From UBA4644 sp034933145 (lineage in GTDB: Bacteria > Bacillota > Clostridia > Oscillospirales > Butyricicoccaceae), in contig JAYFOA010000072.1 of NCBI GenBank assembly GCA_034933145.1, positions 1 through 33,171 of the forward strand: a DNA stretch of 33,171 nucleotides. Reading direction: 5' to 3'. Under the pieces are notes generated by a model that made no database searches, was not told where the DNA came from, and saw only the letters and a program-made list of their open reading frames with translations. The translations under genes and the position numbers were made by a program. Positions 22,162 through 30,182 of this stretch are shown in pieces; position 1 is the stretch's first letter; each line of letters opens with the position of its first letter.

Positions 22162-23328
22162 GTGAGAGAGAAAAGGCCGGTATCCGGAGAAACATTTATT
22201 TTCCTGGCAATCCTTTTGGTTTTCTTTGTCTATATCGGATCGGTCATGGGGGTTTCCCATATGTTCAGCACACTGATGAAAACCGCTTACGCGCTTCTGC
22301 TGGACGTGGTGTTTTTCATCATGGCAGTGTCCGTGCTGACAGGGGCACTGGCGGCGCTGCTGACCGAATTCGGCGTACTGGCGCTGCTCAACCGATTGAT
22401 CTCCCCGCTGATGCGGCCCCTCTACGGCCTGCCTGGAGCCGCATCGCTTGGCATTGTCACCACCTATATTTCGGACAACCCGGCCATTCTTTCTCTGACC
22501 CGAAATAAAGGATTTCTCCGTTATTTTAAGCCCTATCAGATACCCGCGCTGTGCAATCTGGGTACCGCCTTCGGCATGGGCCTGATCCTGATGACCTATA
22601 TGATCGGCCAAGGTGGTGGCGCAGCGCTCCGGCCTGTATTCATCGGTTTTCTAGGTGCCTTTTCCGGCAGTATTGTCAGTGTCCGTCTGATGCTGCGATG
22701 CACCGCAAAAACCTGCGGCGTCACGCGGGAAGAACGCAAAGCGGACCTTTCCATCAAAGCAGCTGCGGCAGATGAACCGCGCTGTATCCAGTATAAAGGA
22801 GCCGAGCGGGTACTCAACGCCGTTCTGGAAGGCGGAAAAGCCGGCGTTTCCCTGGGCTTTGATATGGTGCCCGGCGTATTGGTCATCTGCACGCTGGTAA
22901 TGATCCTGACCTACGGTCCCGGCACCGGCCCTTCCGGCGTCGCGGCCTATACCGGCGCGGCCTATGAAGGCATTGCACTGCTGCCGCGGCTCGGCAAGCT
23001 GCTCTCACCCATCACCTCGCTGCTGTTCGGCTTCCGTGACCCGGGGGATATCGCCTTCCCCATCACCTCGCTTGGGGCCACCGGCGCAGCCATGGCGCTG
23101 GTACCCGGCATGCTGAAATCCGGCGCCGCCGGAATGAACGAGATTGCGGTCTTCACCGCCATGGGCATGTGCTGGAGCGGTTATCTCAGCACTCACGTTT
23201 CCATGATGGATGCGCTGGGAGAACGCCGCTTTATTAAACCGGCCATCCTCTCTCACACGATCGGCGGCCTAGCGGCTGGCATGTTCGCACACTATCTGTT
23301 TTTGCTGTTTTCCGTCATTGCGGCATAG
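22162..23328 (+). CDS. Gate-domain (nucleoside-recognition type) integral membrane protein
   Basis: A 388-residue protein with eight to ten hydrophobic segments and two similar halves. The first half has LLNRLISPLMRPLYGLPGAASLGIVTTYISDNPAILSL, a Gate-domain pattern shared with nucleoside transporters and SpmA/SpmB. The second half has LPRLGKLLSPITSLLFGFRDPGDIAFPITSLGATGAAMALV. I think it belongs to the Clostridium CD0519/CD1768-type membrane protein family, whose function is not known. The GTG at 22162 is preferred: GAGGGAG ends 9 nt upstream, whereas the TTG at 22153 directly abuts that site. It has its own promoter and ends before a bidirectional terminator. Confidence 0.78.
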   Translation: MREKRPVSGETFIFLAILLVFFVYIGSVMGVSHMFSTLMKTAYALLLDVVFFIMAVSVLTGALAALLTEFGVLALLNRLISPLMRPLYGLPGAASLGIVTTYISDNPAILSLTRNKGFLRYFKPYQIPALCNLGTAFGMGLILMTYMIGQGGGAALRPVFIGFLGAFSGSIVSVRLMLRCTAKTCGVTREERKADLSIKAAAADEPRCIQYKGAERVLNAVLEGGKAGVSLGFDMVPGVLVICTLVMILTYGPGTGPSGVAAYTGAAYEGIALLPRLGKLLSPITSLLFGFRDPGDIAFPITSLGATGAAMALVPGMLKSGAAGMNEIAVFTAMGMCWSGYLSTHVSMMDALGERRFIKPAILSHTIGGLAAGMFAHYLFLLFSVIAA

Positions 23329-23397
23329 GCCTCAGGTAAAAGAGCGCGATAGCTGCACACATGGTATGCTGCCGCATATACGCAGCCCCCGCCGGCT

Positions 23398-23415
23398 ATC
23401 TGCAGTCATGCAGAT
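23398..23415 (+). repeat. Short perfect palindrome downstream of the Gate gene
   Basis: ATCTGCA (23398-23404), GTCA, TGCAGAT (23409-23415). It is not followed by a T-run and lies 20 bp before the strong terminator. It may act as an accessory hairpin; no function can be assigned. Confidence 0.5.
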
Positions 23416-23434
23416 CAAAACCCTATGCATATAT

Positions 23435-23465
23435 AAAAAACCGCCGACTACATCGGCGGTTTTTT
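23435..23465. terminator. Bidirectional intrinsic terminator
   Basis: Perfect 13-bp inverted repeat: six As plus CCGCCGA (23435-23447), a 5-nt loop, and TCGGCGG plus six Ts (23453-23465). It ends the Gate gene on + and the methyltransferase-cca-PNPOx transcript on -. Confidence 0.95.
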
Positions 23466-23499
23466 ATGAAGTTATCTTCTCTATCCCCCGGTCCCTATG

Positions 23500-23970
23500 T
23501 TATTCCGCCGGAAGAATATCGGGGTGGAACGGAAACGTTCGGACAGTCCGGGCAGAAAAATCAACGGCCCAGCCGGTCCCATCCTTATGGAAAAAGCCAT
23601 TGGCCAGTATAATTTTCACATAGCACATATCCGCGTCCCCTTCGTCATTATGCCGAAAATACCACGTCTTAAACGCCTCTGTCAGCTTTTCCCGGATTGC
23701 AGCATTCTCCGGTCGAAGGGGATGTCCGATGTTCTGGGCCTTTCCGGAGAATCGGTACATATCCCGGCAAAAGGAGACGTTAGGGTTATCACTAATCTCC
23801 CGTATTTTTTGTGAAGCGGCATAGGTCACGACAAAAAATGCGCCGTCATCATAAAGCATATCCACACAGCGGACAGAGGGGATGTTTTCTCGCGAGGTCG
23901 CCAATGCAAATTGGCAGTCGTGTGCGAACAATTCCTCCATTGTCCGCAGACATTCCTGATATGTTTTCAT
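23500..23970 (-). CDS. Pyridoxamine 5'-phosphate oxidase fold protein
   Basis: A 156-residue single-domain flavin-binding split-barrel protein. Features that fit the family are CQFALATSRENIPSVRCVDMLYDDGAFFVVT at the N-terminus, ASQKIREISDNPNVSFC in the middle and a C-terminal strand pattern ending TVRTFPFHPD. Bacterial members of this size bind FMN, F420 or haem and act as small reductases or oxidases; true PdxH is longer and has a different C-terminus, so vitamin B6 synthesis is not implied. The ATG at 23970 has AAGGGGC upstream and lies 13 bp after the cca stop, so it is the last gene of that operon. Confidence 0.85.
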   Translation of the reverse strand: MKTYQECLRTMEELFAHDCQFALATSRENIPSVRCVDMLYDDGAFFVVTYAASQKIREISDNPNVSFCRDMYRFSGKAQNIGHPLRPENAAIREKLTEAFKTWYFRHNDEGDADMCYVKIILANGFFHKDGTGWAVDFSARTVRTFPFHPDILPAE

Positions 23971-23983
23971 ATGCTTGCCCCTT

Positions 23984-25303
23984 CTACTGATTTTCTTTCC
24001 GCTTCACATGTGCCAGCAGGCTTTCCCTGTCGTTTTTCGCGCCGGCAATCACGGTTTCCAGCAGCTCGTTCAGCTTTTGCCCTACCTCCTGGCCGCGGTA
24101 GCCCAATGCCAACAGATCCTCTCCCCGGACGGCGAGCTGTGCAAGAGAATGACACTCGTTTCTTGCCAGCACCTCACCGAGGATGCGCTCCGCTTCGTCC
24201 CACTCCGCGGCGCGGGAATACTTAGGATTTTGCCCGGCATTGTCCGCGCGCTTCAGCGCAATCAAAAGCCGCAGGTCCTCCGGCGGCAGCCGCGTCAGCC
24301 AACGGCGGATACCTTTTTCCGTCGGCGGCAGATCATGATCGTGCAGGGCTATAAGCCGTACAATCCTCTCCCGCCTGCCGTTGTCAAACCGCAGACGGCG
24401 AAGCGCTGCATCCGCCAGCACGGCGCTTTTATCCGCATGGCCGTAAAAATGTCCCTGTGCATCCTTTCCAACAGAAAAGCATGACGGTTTTCCGCAATCA
24501 TGCAGCAACAGCGCCAGCCGCAGCAGTTGGTCGGGCGGTGCGGCCTCCAGCGCGTGAAGCGTATGCTCCCACACGCCGTAGACGTGATGCCGGTTCCGCT
24601 GATCAAATCCGAAAGTCGGCGCAAGCTCCGGCAGAATTATCGCAAATACCGGTGCAAAGTTCCGAAGTACGGGGACGCAGTCTCCGGAGAGAAATGTCCA
24701 AAGTTCGGTTCGTACCCGCTCGGCAGAGATCTCTTTCAGCAGCTCGCAGCTGTTTAGCAGAGCTGCGCCGGTGCTCTCTTCAACCGTGAAGCCAAGCTGC
24801 GCCGAAAAACGCAGGGCCCGCAGGATGCGCAGCCCATCCTCTGCAAACCGTGCCTGCGGATCTCCCACAGCTCGGATCCGGCGCATCCGGAGATCGTCCT
24901 GTCCGCCGAAAGGATCGATCAGCTTTTCCCCATCAAAGGCCATCGCATTGACCGTAAAGTCCCGACGGGCCAGATCGGCCTGCAGGTCATCCGTAAACAG
25001 AACGCCATCGGGACGCCGATGATCGGAATAGCCGCTCTCGACGCGATAGGTGGTGACCTCCACCGGCCCGCCATCAGTCAGAAGCGTAACCGTGCCATGA
25101 CGCAGCCCTGTATCCAGTGCACGAAGGCCGAAGAACAAGGCCTTCACCTGCTCCGGTCGGGCAGCGGTTGCCACATCCCAATCATGGGGCGTCTTTCCCA
25201 GCAGGCTGTCGCGTACACAGCCGCCCACCGCGCAAGCTGAAAAACCCGCCTCATGCAGGCCGGACAAAAGAGTAGTGATATGTGCGGGCAGACAGATGAG
25301 CAT
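23984..25303 (-). CDS. cca: CCA tRNA nucleotidyltransferase with HD domain
   Basis: A 439-residue class II tRNA nucleotidyltransferase that adds or repairs the 3' CCA end of tRNAs. The head domain has GGCVRD (27-32) and the catalytic DWD (41-43), followed by the RRDFTVNAMA motif and the RILRALRFSAQLGFTVEEST neck region. The C-terminal half contains an HD-type phosphohydrolase signature (HTLHAL ... LLLHDCGKP ... GHADKS), as in the longer bacterial enzymes that trim damaged ends. ATG 25303 is chosen because GGAGGG lies 3-4 nt upstream and the protein then starts at the family-typical position; the longer frame to 25432 would overlap the methyltransferase gene. It lies 43 bp after that gene. Confidence 0.93.
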   Translation of the reverse strand: MLICLPAHITTLLSGLHEAGFSACAVGGCVRDSLLGKTPHDWDVATAARPEQVKALFFGLRALDTGLRHGTVTLLTDGGPVEVTTYRVESGYSDHRRPDGVLFTDDLQADLARRDFTVNAMAFDGEKLIDPFGGQDDLRMRRIRAVGDPQARFAEDGLRILRALRFSAQLGFTVEESTGAALLNSCELLKEISAERVRTELWTFLSGDCVPVLRNFAPVFAIILPELAPTFGFDQRNRHHVYGVWEHTLHALEAAPPDQLLRLALLLHDCGKPSCFSVGKDAQGHFYGHADKSAVLADAALRRLRFDNGRRERIVRLIALHDHDLPPTEKGIRRWLTRLPPEDLRLLIALKRADNAGQNPKYSRAAEWDEAERILGEVLARNECHSLAQLAVRGEDLLALGYRGQEVGQKLNELLETVIAGAKNDRESLLAHVKRKENQ

Positions 25304-25346
25304 AAACCCTCCGAAATAAAATCGGCTTGAAATCAAGCACCGCCGC

Positions 25347-26096
25347 CTACGGCCGGACGGCGCATGTGGCCCAGAAGCAAGGAACACCCTGCTCGTGCAG
25401 ATTCCCGCTCCCATTGGTATCCTCATATACATCGATCAGAGAAAATCCGGCGTGCAGCTGCCCGCCGATCTGCTCTTCCAGCGTATGCGAAAATTGCACG
25501 CCATCGTCCCGGGCAAGGCTTTCTTGATATAGTTGCGGATCGTTCAGCGGATCATAGGGCAGACGATAGGTCAGCGTCCGCTCATCTTCTCCAAAAAGGA
25601 AGTTGATTCCGTTGTCGAGACCCGCCAGAAGGATACCACCCGGCCGCAGGACACGAAAGCATTCCTTCCAAACCGGTTCCACTTCGCGGATATAGCAGTT
25701 GGATACCGGGTGGAATATCAGGTCAAAGCCTCCGTCCGGAAAAGGCAGCGTCTTTGTCATGTCGGCACGGCAAAGCCGGATGTCATATCCCTCCCGTGCC
25801 GCTACGATACGTTCGCTTTCGATTTGCCGTTCAGAATAATCCAGAACGGTGCATACGGCACCCTGTGCGGCAAAGACCGGCATCTGCTGTGCACCGCCCG
25901 ACGCCAGCCCCAGCACACGGCAGCCCTTCAGAGGCGGAAACCAGGCGCATGGTACCGGCTTTGTCGGTGTCAGCAATACTTTCCAGACACCCTCTTGAGC
26001 GAGGAGAAAGGCTTCATGGGAAATGGGCACGCCCCATTCCCAGCCATGCTCGCACCAACTGTCGATTGTTTTTGCATTGATATCGGTATAGTCCAT
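25347..26096 (-). CDS. Class I SAM-dependent methyltransferase
   Basis: A 249-residue methyltransferase with a Methyltransf_11-type core. Motif I is VLGLASGGAQQ (SAM binding), followed by the acidic strand end TVLDYSERQ, ADMTKTLPFPDGGFDLIFHPVSNCY and the ECFRVLRPGGILLAG strand. The N-terminus (IDSWCEHGWEWGVPISHEAFLLAQEGVWKVLLTPTKPVP) is a pattern typical of an uncharacterised Firmicutes subgroup. The ATG at 26096 has AGGAG 8 nt upstream. It opens a small operon with cca and the PNPOx protein. No promoter is evident upstream; instead there is a structured spacer and a weak terminator after ftsH, so its transcription may depend on read-through. The methyl acceptor is unknown. Confidence 0.88.
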   Translation of the reverse strand: MDYTDINAKTIDSWCEHGWEWGVPISHEAFLLAQEGVWKVLLTPTKPVPCAWFPPLKGCRVLGLASGGAQQMPVFAAQGAVCTVLDYSERQIESERIVAAREGYDIRLCRADMTKTLPFPDGGFDLIFHPVSNCYIREVEPVWKECFRVLRPGGILLAGLDNGINFLFGEDERTLTYRLPYDPLNDPQLYQESLARDDGVQFSHTLEEQIGGQLHAGFSLIDVYEDTNGSGNLHEQGVPCFWATCAVRP

Positions 26097-26161
26097 ATCA
26101 GCCGTCTCCTTCCTTCATAATCTGCTTGGATATACATCCGGCATTTACGAAAGGTGTACAC

Positions 26162-26186
26162 AAAAGGGGGCCGCCGCGGCCAGCCC
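26162..26186 (-). terminator. Terminator-like hairpin after ftsH, overlapping the structured RNA
   Basis: GGCCG (26177-26181) pairs with CGGCC (26169-26173) over a 3-nt loop, extended by GGG (26184-26186) with CCC (26166-26168) around a 2-nt bulge, and followed by TTTT (26162-26165). The U-run is short. Part of its 5' arm is also the 3' strand of the three-way-junction closing stem, so the two cannot form fully together. Confidence 0.5.
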
Positions 26187-26270
26187 GACCGCCGGTTCCG
26201 AAGGCCTCGCGGCCGTGCCATACGCCTTCTGGCGTACCGTCCCGGAACGGCGGGCTGTCCACAGCAGCCC
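26181..26270 (-). ncRNA. Candidate structured RNA between ftsH and the methyltransferase
   Basis: Read on the minus strand, this 90-nt stretch can fold into a three-way junction. The closing stem is 26251-26257 with 26181-26187 (7 bp), continued by 26248-26250 with a CCG and by 26243-26247 with 26196-26200 (5 bp). Hairpin A is 26231-26236 with 26221-26226 (6 bp, loop AGAA). Hairpin B is 26211-26214 with 26203-26206 (4 bp, loop GCGA, a GNRA loop only on this strand). A further hairpin, 26265-26270 with 26252-26257, competes for the closing stem. I do not recognise it as a known riboswitch. A short interspersed palindromic repeat is the main alternative. Confidence 0.45.
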
Positions 26271-26279
26271 CGATCAATT

Positions 26280-28286
26280 TTATTTCCCTGGCTTTCCCTC
26301 CGGAGGCAGTTCCTGCGGTGCCGCCGGCTTCGCGTTATCCGCCGGGGCTTCTGCAGTGTCCGTTGGCGATTCCCCCGCATCCCCTTCCGGCTGCTCCTCC
26401 GGTGCCTCAATGGTGCCGGGCTGAACCAGGGACTCCCCACGGGGCTTTTCTGCAGGTTCCTTGCCTTCAAAGATCGCCTCCAGCTGCGCATTGTCCATCG
26501 TCTCATGCTTTAGCAGGAAAGCTGCGAGGCGATCCAACGTGGCCCGGTTCTCTTTCAAAAGAGCAAGACAGCGCTCATACGCCTCATCAATAAAGCGGCG
26601 CACCTCTTCGTCAATCTCAGACGCGGTGGCATCGGACAGGTTCTTGGATGTTGTAAAGTCACGGCCAAGAAACACTTCGTCATGGGCAGAGCCGAAGGCA
26701 ATGGGCCCGATCCTTTCGCTCATACCGTATTTGGTGACCATTTTTCGGGCAATCTCGCTGGCACGCTCAATATCGTTGGATGCGCCGGTGGAGATGTCCT
26801 CCATCACCAGCTTTTCAGCCGCACGACCGCCCAACAGAACCACCAACTCGTCTTCCATTGCCCGCTTGGACATGTAATATTTGTCTTCCTTGGGCATATT
26901 GAGGGTAAAGCCGCCTGCACGCCCGCGGGGAACGATGGACACCTGCTGCACAGGATCCTGCGTCGGCAGCAGACGGGAGGTTAGGGCATGGCCGGCCTCA
27001 TGATAGGCGGTCAGCCTTCGCTCATGTTCCGTGACAATACGGCTCTTCTTCTCATTGCCCATAATGACTTTGAGAAATGCATCATCGATGTCCCGAAGGG
27101 CAATTTTCTGCCGGTTGCGGCGGGCTGCCAAAAGAGCCGCCTCGTTCAGCAGGTTCTCAAGATCCGCACCCGTAAAGCCCACTGTGCTGCGCGCGATGGT
27201 TCCCAGATCCACATCGTCAGCCAATGGCTTCTTCCTGGCGTGTACTTTCAGTATTTCTTCGCGGCCTTTGATGTCCGGCACGCCGATATAGATCTGGCGG
27301 TCGAACCGGCCGGGGCGCAGCAGGGCAGGATCGAGGATATCCGCACGGTTGGTGGCTGCCAGGACGATCACGCCGGCATTGTTGCCGAAGCCGTCCATCT
27401 CGACCAGCAGTTGGTTCAGCGTCTGCTCACGTTCATCATGACCACCGCCGAGACCGGCGCCGCGCTGACGGCCCACTGCATCAATTTCATCAATAAATAC
27501 AATGGCGGGCGCGTGCTTTTTCGCCTCATTGAACAGGTCGCGGACACGGCTGGCACCGACGCCCACGTACAACTCCACGAAGTCGGAACCGGAGATCGAG
27601 AAAAACGGAACTCCGGCCTCTCCGGCCACCGCCTTGGCAATCAGGGTTTTGCCGGTGCCCGGAGGGCCAACCAGCAGCACACCCTTCGGGATTCTGGCGC
27701 CCAGTGCCATAAACTTTTTCGGATCGCGCAGAAACTCGACGACCTCCTCAAGGTCGGACTTCTCTTCATCAGCACCTGCCACATCGCGGAAGGTGATCCG
27801 TTTCTGCTCTTCCGGGCCCGCCAGCTTGGCGCGCGATTTTCCGAAATTCATCACGTTGCCCGCGCCGGCGCCGCCGCCCTGACGGTTCATCAAAAAGAAC
27901 CAGAACGCACCGAACAGCACCAGAATGATCAGATACGGCAGAAGCGTCTCAAAGAAAGAGACGGTTTCCACTTTATAATTCTGCTGCAGAGTACCCGCTT
28001 CCCGCTGGGCACGGATCGTGTCGCCGATGTCGTCCATCAGCGTCTGTTCGCTGGGCAGATCGTCAAAATAGGCCGTAGAGCCGTCCTTCAGTACCAGCTG
28101 AATCTGATGTCCACTGATGGTGAAGGAAGTGACCTGCTCGTCCTCAAACAGCTTGGTGACGTCGCTGTAGGTCAGCGCCGTTGACGAATCGGTCACCGGA
28201 TTCATCAGCACACCGATGGTACCCAGCAATACGAGAAAGACGATCAGGTAAAACCCGATGCCGCGGCCGTGTCGTTTACCGTTCAA
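26280..28286 (-). CDS. ftsH: ATP-dependent zinc metalloprotease FtsH
   Basis: A 668-residue membrane-bound AAA+ protease that degrades unstable membrane and regulatory proteins. Membrane segments lie at about 11-28 and 115-133, with the small FtsH extracellular domain between them. The AAA module has Walker A GPPGTGKT (207-214), Walker B IVFIDEID (262-269) and the second-region-of-homology arginines in ALLRPGRFDRQ. The protease has the zinc motif HEAGH (429-433) and Asp505. After about residue 605 there is an unusually long acidic, Pro-rich and probably disordered tail. The start is TTG at 28286; an in-frame TGA lies four codons upstream. AAAGGAG is about 12 nt away, which is long. It is the last gene of the gdpP-ftsH cluster. 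Confidence 0.96.
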   Translation of the reverse strand: MNGKRHGRGIGFYLIVFLVLLGTIGVLMNPVTDSSTALTYSDVTKLFEDEQVTSFTISGHQIQLVLKDGSTAYFDDLPSEQTLMDDIGDTIRAQREAGTLQQNYKVETVSFFETLLPYLIILVLFGAFWFFLMNRQGGGAGAGNVMNFGKSRAKLAGPEEQKRITFRDVAGADEEKSDLEEVVEFLRDPKKFMALGARIPKGVLLVGPPGTGKTLIAKAVAGEAGVPFFSISGSDFVELYVGVGASRVRDLFNEAKKHAPAIVFIDEIDAVGRQRGAGLGGGHDEREQTLNQLLVEMDGFGNNAGVIVLAATNRADILDPALLRPGRFDRQIYIGVPDIKGREEILKVHARKKPLADDVDLGTIARSTVGFTGADLENLLNEAALLAARRNRQKIALRDIDDAFLKVIMGNEKKSRIVTEHERRLTAYHEAGHALTSRLLPTQDPVQQVSIVPRGRAGGFTLNMPKEDKYYMSKRAMEDELVVLLGGRAAEKLVMEDISTGASNDIERASEIARKMVTKYGMSERIGPIAFGSAHDEVFLGRDFTTSKNLSDATASEIDEEVRRFIDEAYERCLALLKENRATLDRLAAFLLKHETMDNAQLEAIFEGKEPAEKPRGESLVQPGTIEAPEEQPEGDAGESPTDTAEAPADNAKPAAPQELPPEGKPGK

Positions 28287-28335
28287 ACTATTGTGTCACT
28301 CCTTTTCAGAGGATCTTTATACCAATACTATATTA

Positions 28336-28884
28336 TTATTTGGCGTAGATCTCCGGTTTCAAAATGCAAATATCGGGTAAATTGCGATATTTTTCATCAT
28401 AGTCGAGGCCGTATCCGACGATGAACTCATCGGGGACCTCCAGCCCGCGGTAGTCGATATGCACGTCCACCTTATGGCGGGCCGGCTTGTCGAACAAAGC
28501 GCATAGCCGCAGGGAGGCGGGCTTTCGCGCCTGCAGCAATTTAAGAAGATAGGACAGCGTCACACCGCTATCAAGGATATCTTCTACGATAATAACATCT
28601 TTTCCTTCAATTGTCGTGTCTAAATCTTTAATAATTTTGACTTGTCCTGATGTGCGTGTTCCCGAGCCATAGCTCGACACCGCCATAAAGTCCATTGTAC
28701 AGGGTACGGTAACTTCACGCACAAGATCCGCCATGAAGATGAACGCCCCCTTCAGCACAGTGATCATAATGGGCGTTTTCCCCGCGTAATCCCGGGACAG
28801 CTCCGCGCCCAGGCGTCTGACCACCGCGGCTACTTCCTCCCGTGGAATCAGCACTTCCTTGATGTCATTCTGCATGCCGTTCAT
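28336..28884 (-). CDS. hpt: Hypoxanthine phosphoribosyltransferase
   Basis: A 182-residue purine salvage enzyme converting hypoxanthine or guanine plus PRPP to IMP or GMP. The PRPP-binding motif VIIVEDILDSGVTLSYLL is intact, as are VLKGAFIFMADLVRE at the N-terminus, the flexible-loop YGSGTRTSG and the purine-binding DEFIVGYGLDYDEKYRNLP. The ATG at 28884 is preferred because AGGAGG lies about 8 nt upstream, inside tilS, and it forms a 4-bp ATGA overlap with the tilS stop. The longer frame to 29037 merely runs antiparallel to tilS coding sequence. The tilS-hpt-ftsH order is conserved in Firmicutes. Confidence 0.95.
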   Translation of the reverse strand: MNGMQNDIKEVLIPREEVAAVVRRLGAELSRDYAGKTPIMITVLKGAFIFMADLVREVTVPCTMDFMAVSSYGSGTRTSGQVKIIKDLDTTIEGKDVIIVEDILDSGVTLSYLLKLLQARKPASLRLCALFDKPARHKVDVHIDYRGLEVPDEFIVGYGLDYDEKYRNLPDICILKPEIYAK

Positions 28885-30182
28885 TCTATTATCCTCCTGC
28901 ATGATATGGAAATTCGTTCTCCCTCTCCGGTAATATTCGATTTTGCTAGATCGGCTACTGCCAGTACCCTGCATGCATCGCATACAATAGGCAAAAGCGC
29001 CCGCTGCTCTCTGGGGATTTTTTGGTCGATCATCCATTTTTTAAGGCTATGGGAACCGGCATTCAATAGTATCCGATCCTCTGCTTGCCGCGGACGCACC
29101 GTAAACGGTGGGGTAAGCACATCTTTTGGAAAAGAAAAACCCGCTTCGGCAGGATCGTGTAATGTAATTTCCCACGGGCCGAAGCGCACCGGAACATCCG
29201 GCATCAGCACCGCCTCCGCGGGCACATCCGGTGCTTTGGCATCCGCGCATTCAAGGTACAGGATGTCATAGGTTCGCTTTGCATAAATGCCGCCGGGCAG
29301 CGCCATCTGACCGGAAGGGCACGCCCCGGTACACAACCGCAGGACGCCCTCAATCTGACGACGGTAAAGATTCGCTGATCCTCCCGCGGCGCGATAGAGG
29401 GCCTGCACCGCTCGTCCCGCCACCGCCGGATGGGCCTGCGCCAGCGCAGAAACGGAGGCGTGAGTACCGCATGTCAAAGATGCGGCCATCTGCTCCAGGC
29501 AATCATTGTCGGAGGCCAGCAAAGACGCGGCCGACGCGATGCTCTTTGCCGCCCTGGGATGAATTTCTTCCAGCAAGGGCAGGGCCGTAAGCCGCAGACG
29601 ATTACGTGCGTAACGCTGGTCCCCATTGCTCTTATCGATAGCAAAACTCAATCCACGCTCTGCCAGATAGGCCTCCACCTCCGCACGAGAGACCGCCAGC
29701 AGGGGGCGGATATATCGTCCGCGGAAAGCCGGGATACCGGAAAGCCCCCGGGCCCCACTGCCGCGAATCAGATGAAACAGTACGGTCTCCGCCTGATCAC
29801 TCTGCGTGTGGGCGGTGGCGATTCGCGTAGCGTTCCAGCCCTCCGCCGTACGTTCCAAAAAGTTATAGCGCAGCGTTCGCGCCGCTTCTTCAATACCCAT
29901 ATGTTTTTCTGCTGCGTATGCATGCGTATCCCCCGCACCGCAAAACAGAGGGATCTGGAGCGAATCACAGAGTGCCTGGCAAAGCCTGCGCTCGCCTTCC
30001 GCATATTCTGGCCGCAGGCCGTGGGAAAAATGGGCTGCAGCCACTTCAATCACAAGATCTTCCCTCAGCGCACATAGCGCATGGGTCAGGCAGACCGAAT
30101 CCGGCCCGCCCGACAGGGCGCACAGCACCCGCTCCCCCGAAGAGATCAGTCCGCTGTTACGGATCGACTCAAGGACCGACAT
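28881..30182 (-). CDS. tilS: tRNA(Ile)-lysidine synthetase TilS
   Basis: A 433-residue enzyme that changes the CAU-anticodon tRNA(Ile) to read AUA by attaching lysine to C34. The PP-loop is SGGPDS (24-29), followed by AAHFSHGLR, GIEEAARTLRYNFLE, ATAHTQSDQAETVLFHLIRGSGARGLSGIP and RPLLAVSRAEVEAYL, all typical of TilS. The C-terminal half is more divergent but ends in the usual KKWMIDQKIPREQRALLPIV domain. ATG 30182 lies 14 bp inside the end of dnaB, with AGGA 9 nt upstream. Longer frames would overlap dnaB much further and lack family similarity. Product loss is normally lethal. Confidence 0.95.
   Translation of the reverse strand: MSVLESIRNSGLISSGERVLCALSGGPDSVCLTHALCALREDLVIEVAAAHFSHGLRPEYAEGERRLCQALCDSLQIPLFCGAGDTHAYAAEKHMGIEEAARTLRYNFLERTAEGWNATRIATAHTQSDQAETVLFHLIRGSGARGLSGIPAFRGRYIRPLLAVSRAEVEAYLAERGLSFAIDKSNGDQRYARNRLRLTALPLLEEIHPRAAKSIASAASLLASDNDCLEQMAASLTCGTHASVSALAQAHPAVAGRAVQALYRAAGGSANLYRRQIEGVLRLCTGACPSGQMALPGGIYAKRTYDILYLECADAKAPDVPAEAVLMPDVPVRFGPWEITLHDPAEAGFSFPKDVLTPPFTVRPRQAEDRILLNAGSHSLKKWMIDQKIPREQRALLPIVCDACRVLAVADLAKSNITGEGERISISCRRIIE

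Noticed and set aside
26162..26279. tRNA or known riboswitch in the ftsH downstream spacer
   Set aside because: There is no T-loop, anticodon arm or 7-bp acceptor stem, and the conserved cores of SAM, SAH and other familiar riboswitches are not seen; kept only as an unassigned structured element.
26988..28184. 398-residue open frame on the plus strand
   Set aside because: It is antisense to ftsH, which has every AAA+ and zinc-protease motif; no independent evidence of coding.
28334..28362. Possible ftsH promoter (TTGAAA, 17 bp, ATAATA) at the end of hpt
   Set aside because: The -10 is a poor match and the region is merely AT-rich, so I cannot tell it from chance.
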